DNA of 64,000 bases, taken from NCBI GenBank assembly GCA_038380795.1, contig CM076260.1:29980634-30044633 (forward strand), in the 5' to 3' direction. Positions 61,801 to 64,000 of this stretch are shown here, in pieces. Position 1 is the stretch's first letter. Every line of letters begins with the position of its first letter. Under the pieces are notes generated by a model, which made no database searches, was not told the DNA's origin, and saw only the letters and a program-made list of their open reading frames with translations. Position numbers and translations under genes: made by a program. Source of the DNA: Pyrocephalus nanus (taxonomy: Eukaryota; Chordata; Aves; Passeriformes; Tyrannidae).

Positions 61801-63239
61801 ATCTGCAAATAAATTTCTAAACCTAGTTTCTGAGGTTATTCCTTTTAATTTTATGGACCATCAGTGGCTCAGTTTGAAAGAACGTAAAGCCTTTGTGTCA
61901 AAAATCTCTTACAACCCATGACCTTAATTCAAATATTAAAATTAACTGGAAAGCTTAATACAATTAACTGTTTGTGCAATCTCACTAGTATCTAGTTTAA
62001 AGCAACTTATTTTGTACAGAATGCTTGTTAATACTTGAGAGACCAAGTAAAGGAAACTATAGAGGATCTAGTTATAATCTGTGATTTGTAAACTGTGAAA
62101 AAATTAGGCTTTGATTGTGCATAGCTTTATAAACCTCCATTCAATATGTTTTCTAAAGGAAAATGAGATTTATATTTTCTCAGTGTCCTTTCAACTTTCT
62201 TTTCTCATTCTCTGCCTCATGCCTACTCCTTCAAAAACTTTTGAATCCAGCGCCCCATTTCAATCAAACTGGAGAAGGGACAAAGCTTTGAGGTGTTTTT
62301 TTACAAATTTCTTGCCATGGTTATTTATTTCAGTGGGAGTATTCAGAAGTCAAAAGTCTAAATAATCTAAAAGTGAGAACACTGTAAAATAATATGTAAC
62401 TGTGGAAAAGTCTCTAACAGAGATTGTGATGCAACCTGTAAGTTCTCCAGTAATTTATGTATTATACTGAACTAGTGCACTAATGCTAAAAGGACAGTAG
62501 AAATAAATAGAGGTAATGTCATCAGTGGCTTACAGGGGTGGAAATTTAGTGGAAATGAGAAGTGCTGAGTCATAAAATTTGTATTGGAATATGGATTTCT
62601 GTATTTCTCTGAAATTTTAAATTAATCTGGCGAATGTGGAAAAAGATATTGCAATATTGCCATTAATTCATTTAATGGGTAAGAAAAAAATCTGTAAATT
62701 TTCTAAATGTGTTCACCTGCATGGGAACCCTTGTGACATACAGACAAATTCAGTGAACGTTTTTGCAGGAATCTGGAAACTACTACATGTATATGAGGAA
62801 AAAACACTGAGCAGTTGAAGAGTTCTGTAGGGTTGGTGGTATACCTGAACATGATGCAGTGAGTTTCAGTCTGGGTGAGTCCTGAAGGGCTTGACAAGTC
62901 GGAGAGTACACAATAAGTGCAATAAGAACATCTTGGAAGTGGGAGAGAGAAAGGGGAAGACTGAACTTGAATCACTTGACTTTATGATAGCCAAAACTCT
63001 ACAAAGGCACAATAACATTTATACATACTTAAATAACGTAAAGGCAAAGAGGAAAATTACACGTTTCAATGAATAGGGTATAGCAATGAGGGTGAAATGA
63101 AGAAAAATTCAATTTAGCAGTTCTAGAACAGAGTTCCTGAGATGTTATATTTCCTTCTTGCAACAATCCCCACAGGGGACGAGAAGGAAGCTCCTTTTAT
63201 GGGAAAACAGTAAATGGCTGTTAATGAACAATCCTATAC

Positions 63240-63333
63240 AGATATATGGTGGTGGTGCTAGGTTGATGGTTGGACCTAATGATCTTAGGGATCTTTTCCA
63301 ACCTTAACAATTCTATATTTTTATGATTCTAAG
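63240..63333 (+). mobile_element. CR1 LINE, 3'-end fragment
   Basis: It reads GGTTGATGGTTGGACCTAAT, GATCTTTTCCAACCTTA and then ATTCTATATTTTTATGATTC, the sense-strand 3' end of CR1 with a diverged terminal octamer repeat. About 0.1 kb. Confidence 0.9.
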
Positions 63334-64000
63334 ATGTAACTCATGGCAAATTCCTGGTTCAGCGTTGTTTAACCCTGAAGGAGCTAATGTAACCGTATTG
63401 TTTGACCTATTCTGTAGTGGACAAGGCATTTTTGAATCAATTCCTGATTGAATTAGATTTCCTTCTTGTCTATTACATATGGTTGCACCCTTGGTGTCCA
63501 GGTCATTATGCATTTTTTTTTTTTTCTTTCAGCAGCAAAGCAAAGCTAGAAGATAGATAGTTTGAGAGCATGGGTGTGAGCCCTGTAATTGTGAGGGAAT
63601 AAATGGAGGGGGAACAGAAGAATTCAGAAAATAATATATTTTTTCTTTCTGCTTGTTTGCTCCCTCTATACAGTTTGTTTTGGTGCTGAACACATCATAT
63701 AAAAATATCTGTGTGTCTTGTGTTGCAGGACTAGTGGAAGATGGGTATTCTCTTACTGCTGGAGAGAAAGCATTTAAAGGAACTCCATACATCTTGAATA
63801 CATTTCCAGAATGAAAAATGAAAATTAAGAAAAGATGACAAATTTCCATGTAGTCGCAGACCTGGCTGTGGCAACAACTGAATGAGAAGGAAAAGCAGAG
63901 CAGACTCTCTAATATAGAACTCAAAATTTCTTCTGTGATATGACTTTTTTTGTGAGGTGTAAAATCACAAACAGATTTATATGTGTGTTTTCCCTCCAAA

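Larger units (their letters stand above)
46700..64000. other. Intergenic region upstream of ASRGL1
   Basis: About 17 kb of AT-rich DNA with two CR1 fragments and short microsatellites. All open frames are short (longest 156 codons, 63999-63529 minus) and without coding character. An untranslated transcript starting in the 46-kb CpG island cannot be excluded. No tRNA, rRNA or structured RNA was recognised. Confidence 0.6.

Noticed and set aside
63529..63999. 156-codon minus frame at the right edge
   Set aside because: AT-rich sequence with no recognisable domain and no splice structure. Consistent with a chance frame.

Overview
The window is vertebrate nuclear DNA, most probably from a bird. 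It is AT-rich and has few genes. It has two CpG islands, introns of 2-5 kb with GT-AG borders, and four copies or fragments of the CR1 LINE with the typical 3' end (ATTCTATGATTCTATG on the element's sense strand). There is no sign of prokaryotic organisation. Most open frames are short chance ORFs in non-coding sequence.

The one gene that can be read with certainty is ASRGL1 (asparaginase-like 1, an isoaspartyl peptidase / L-asparaginase of the Ntn-hydrolase family). It lies on the minus strand. Its promoter is in the CpG island at about 45.9-46.6 kb, and a probable non-coding first exon ends at 46266. Six coding exons follow: 45146-44960, 41307-41165, 36218-36064, 31876-31758, 29812-29702 and 27076-26841. 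Spliced, they give a 316-residue protein. Intron phases fit at every junction, and all expected catalytic residues are present (Thr166 nucleophile, Thr184, Arg194, Asp197, Thr217, Gly218). Candidate poly(A) signals lie between 26.1 and 26.6 kb.

A second CpG island at 8.2-9.3 kb has three CCAAT boxes, Sp1-type GC boxes and a strong minus-strand splice donor at 8484. It looks like the promoter and first exon of another minus-strand gene that I could not identify. Left of it are several exon-like islands: 4003-3901, 2916-2740 followed by a possible 3' UTR with AATAAA, and 1711-1656. They may belong to this gene, but the reading is tentative, and the 2.7-2.9 kb island also has good splice sites on the plus strand.

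The stretches 9.8-26 kb and 46.7-64 kb look intergenic. They hold CR1 fragments, homopolymer runs, short microsatellites and one 19-bp minisatellite (15882-15976), with no protein-coding exon I can support. I found no CRISPR array, tRNA, rRNA or novel multi-gene system. The best leads are regulatory or structural: a tandem splice donor in ASRGL1 that would add a stop codon, an upstream ORF in its leader, a divergent YY1-marked start in its CpG island, and the unidentified left-hand gene.
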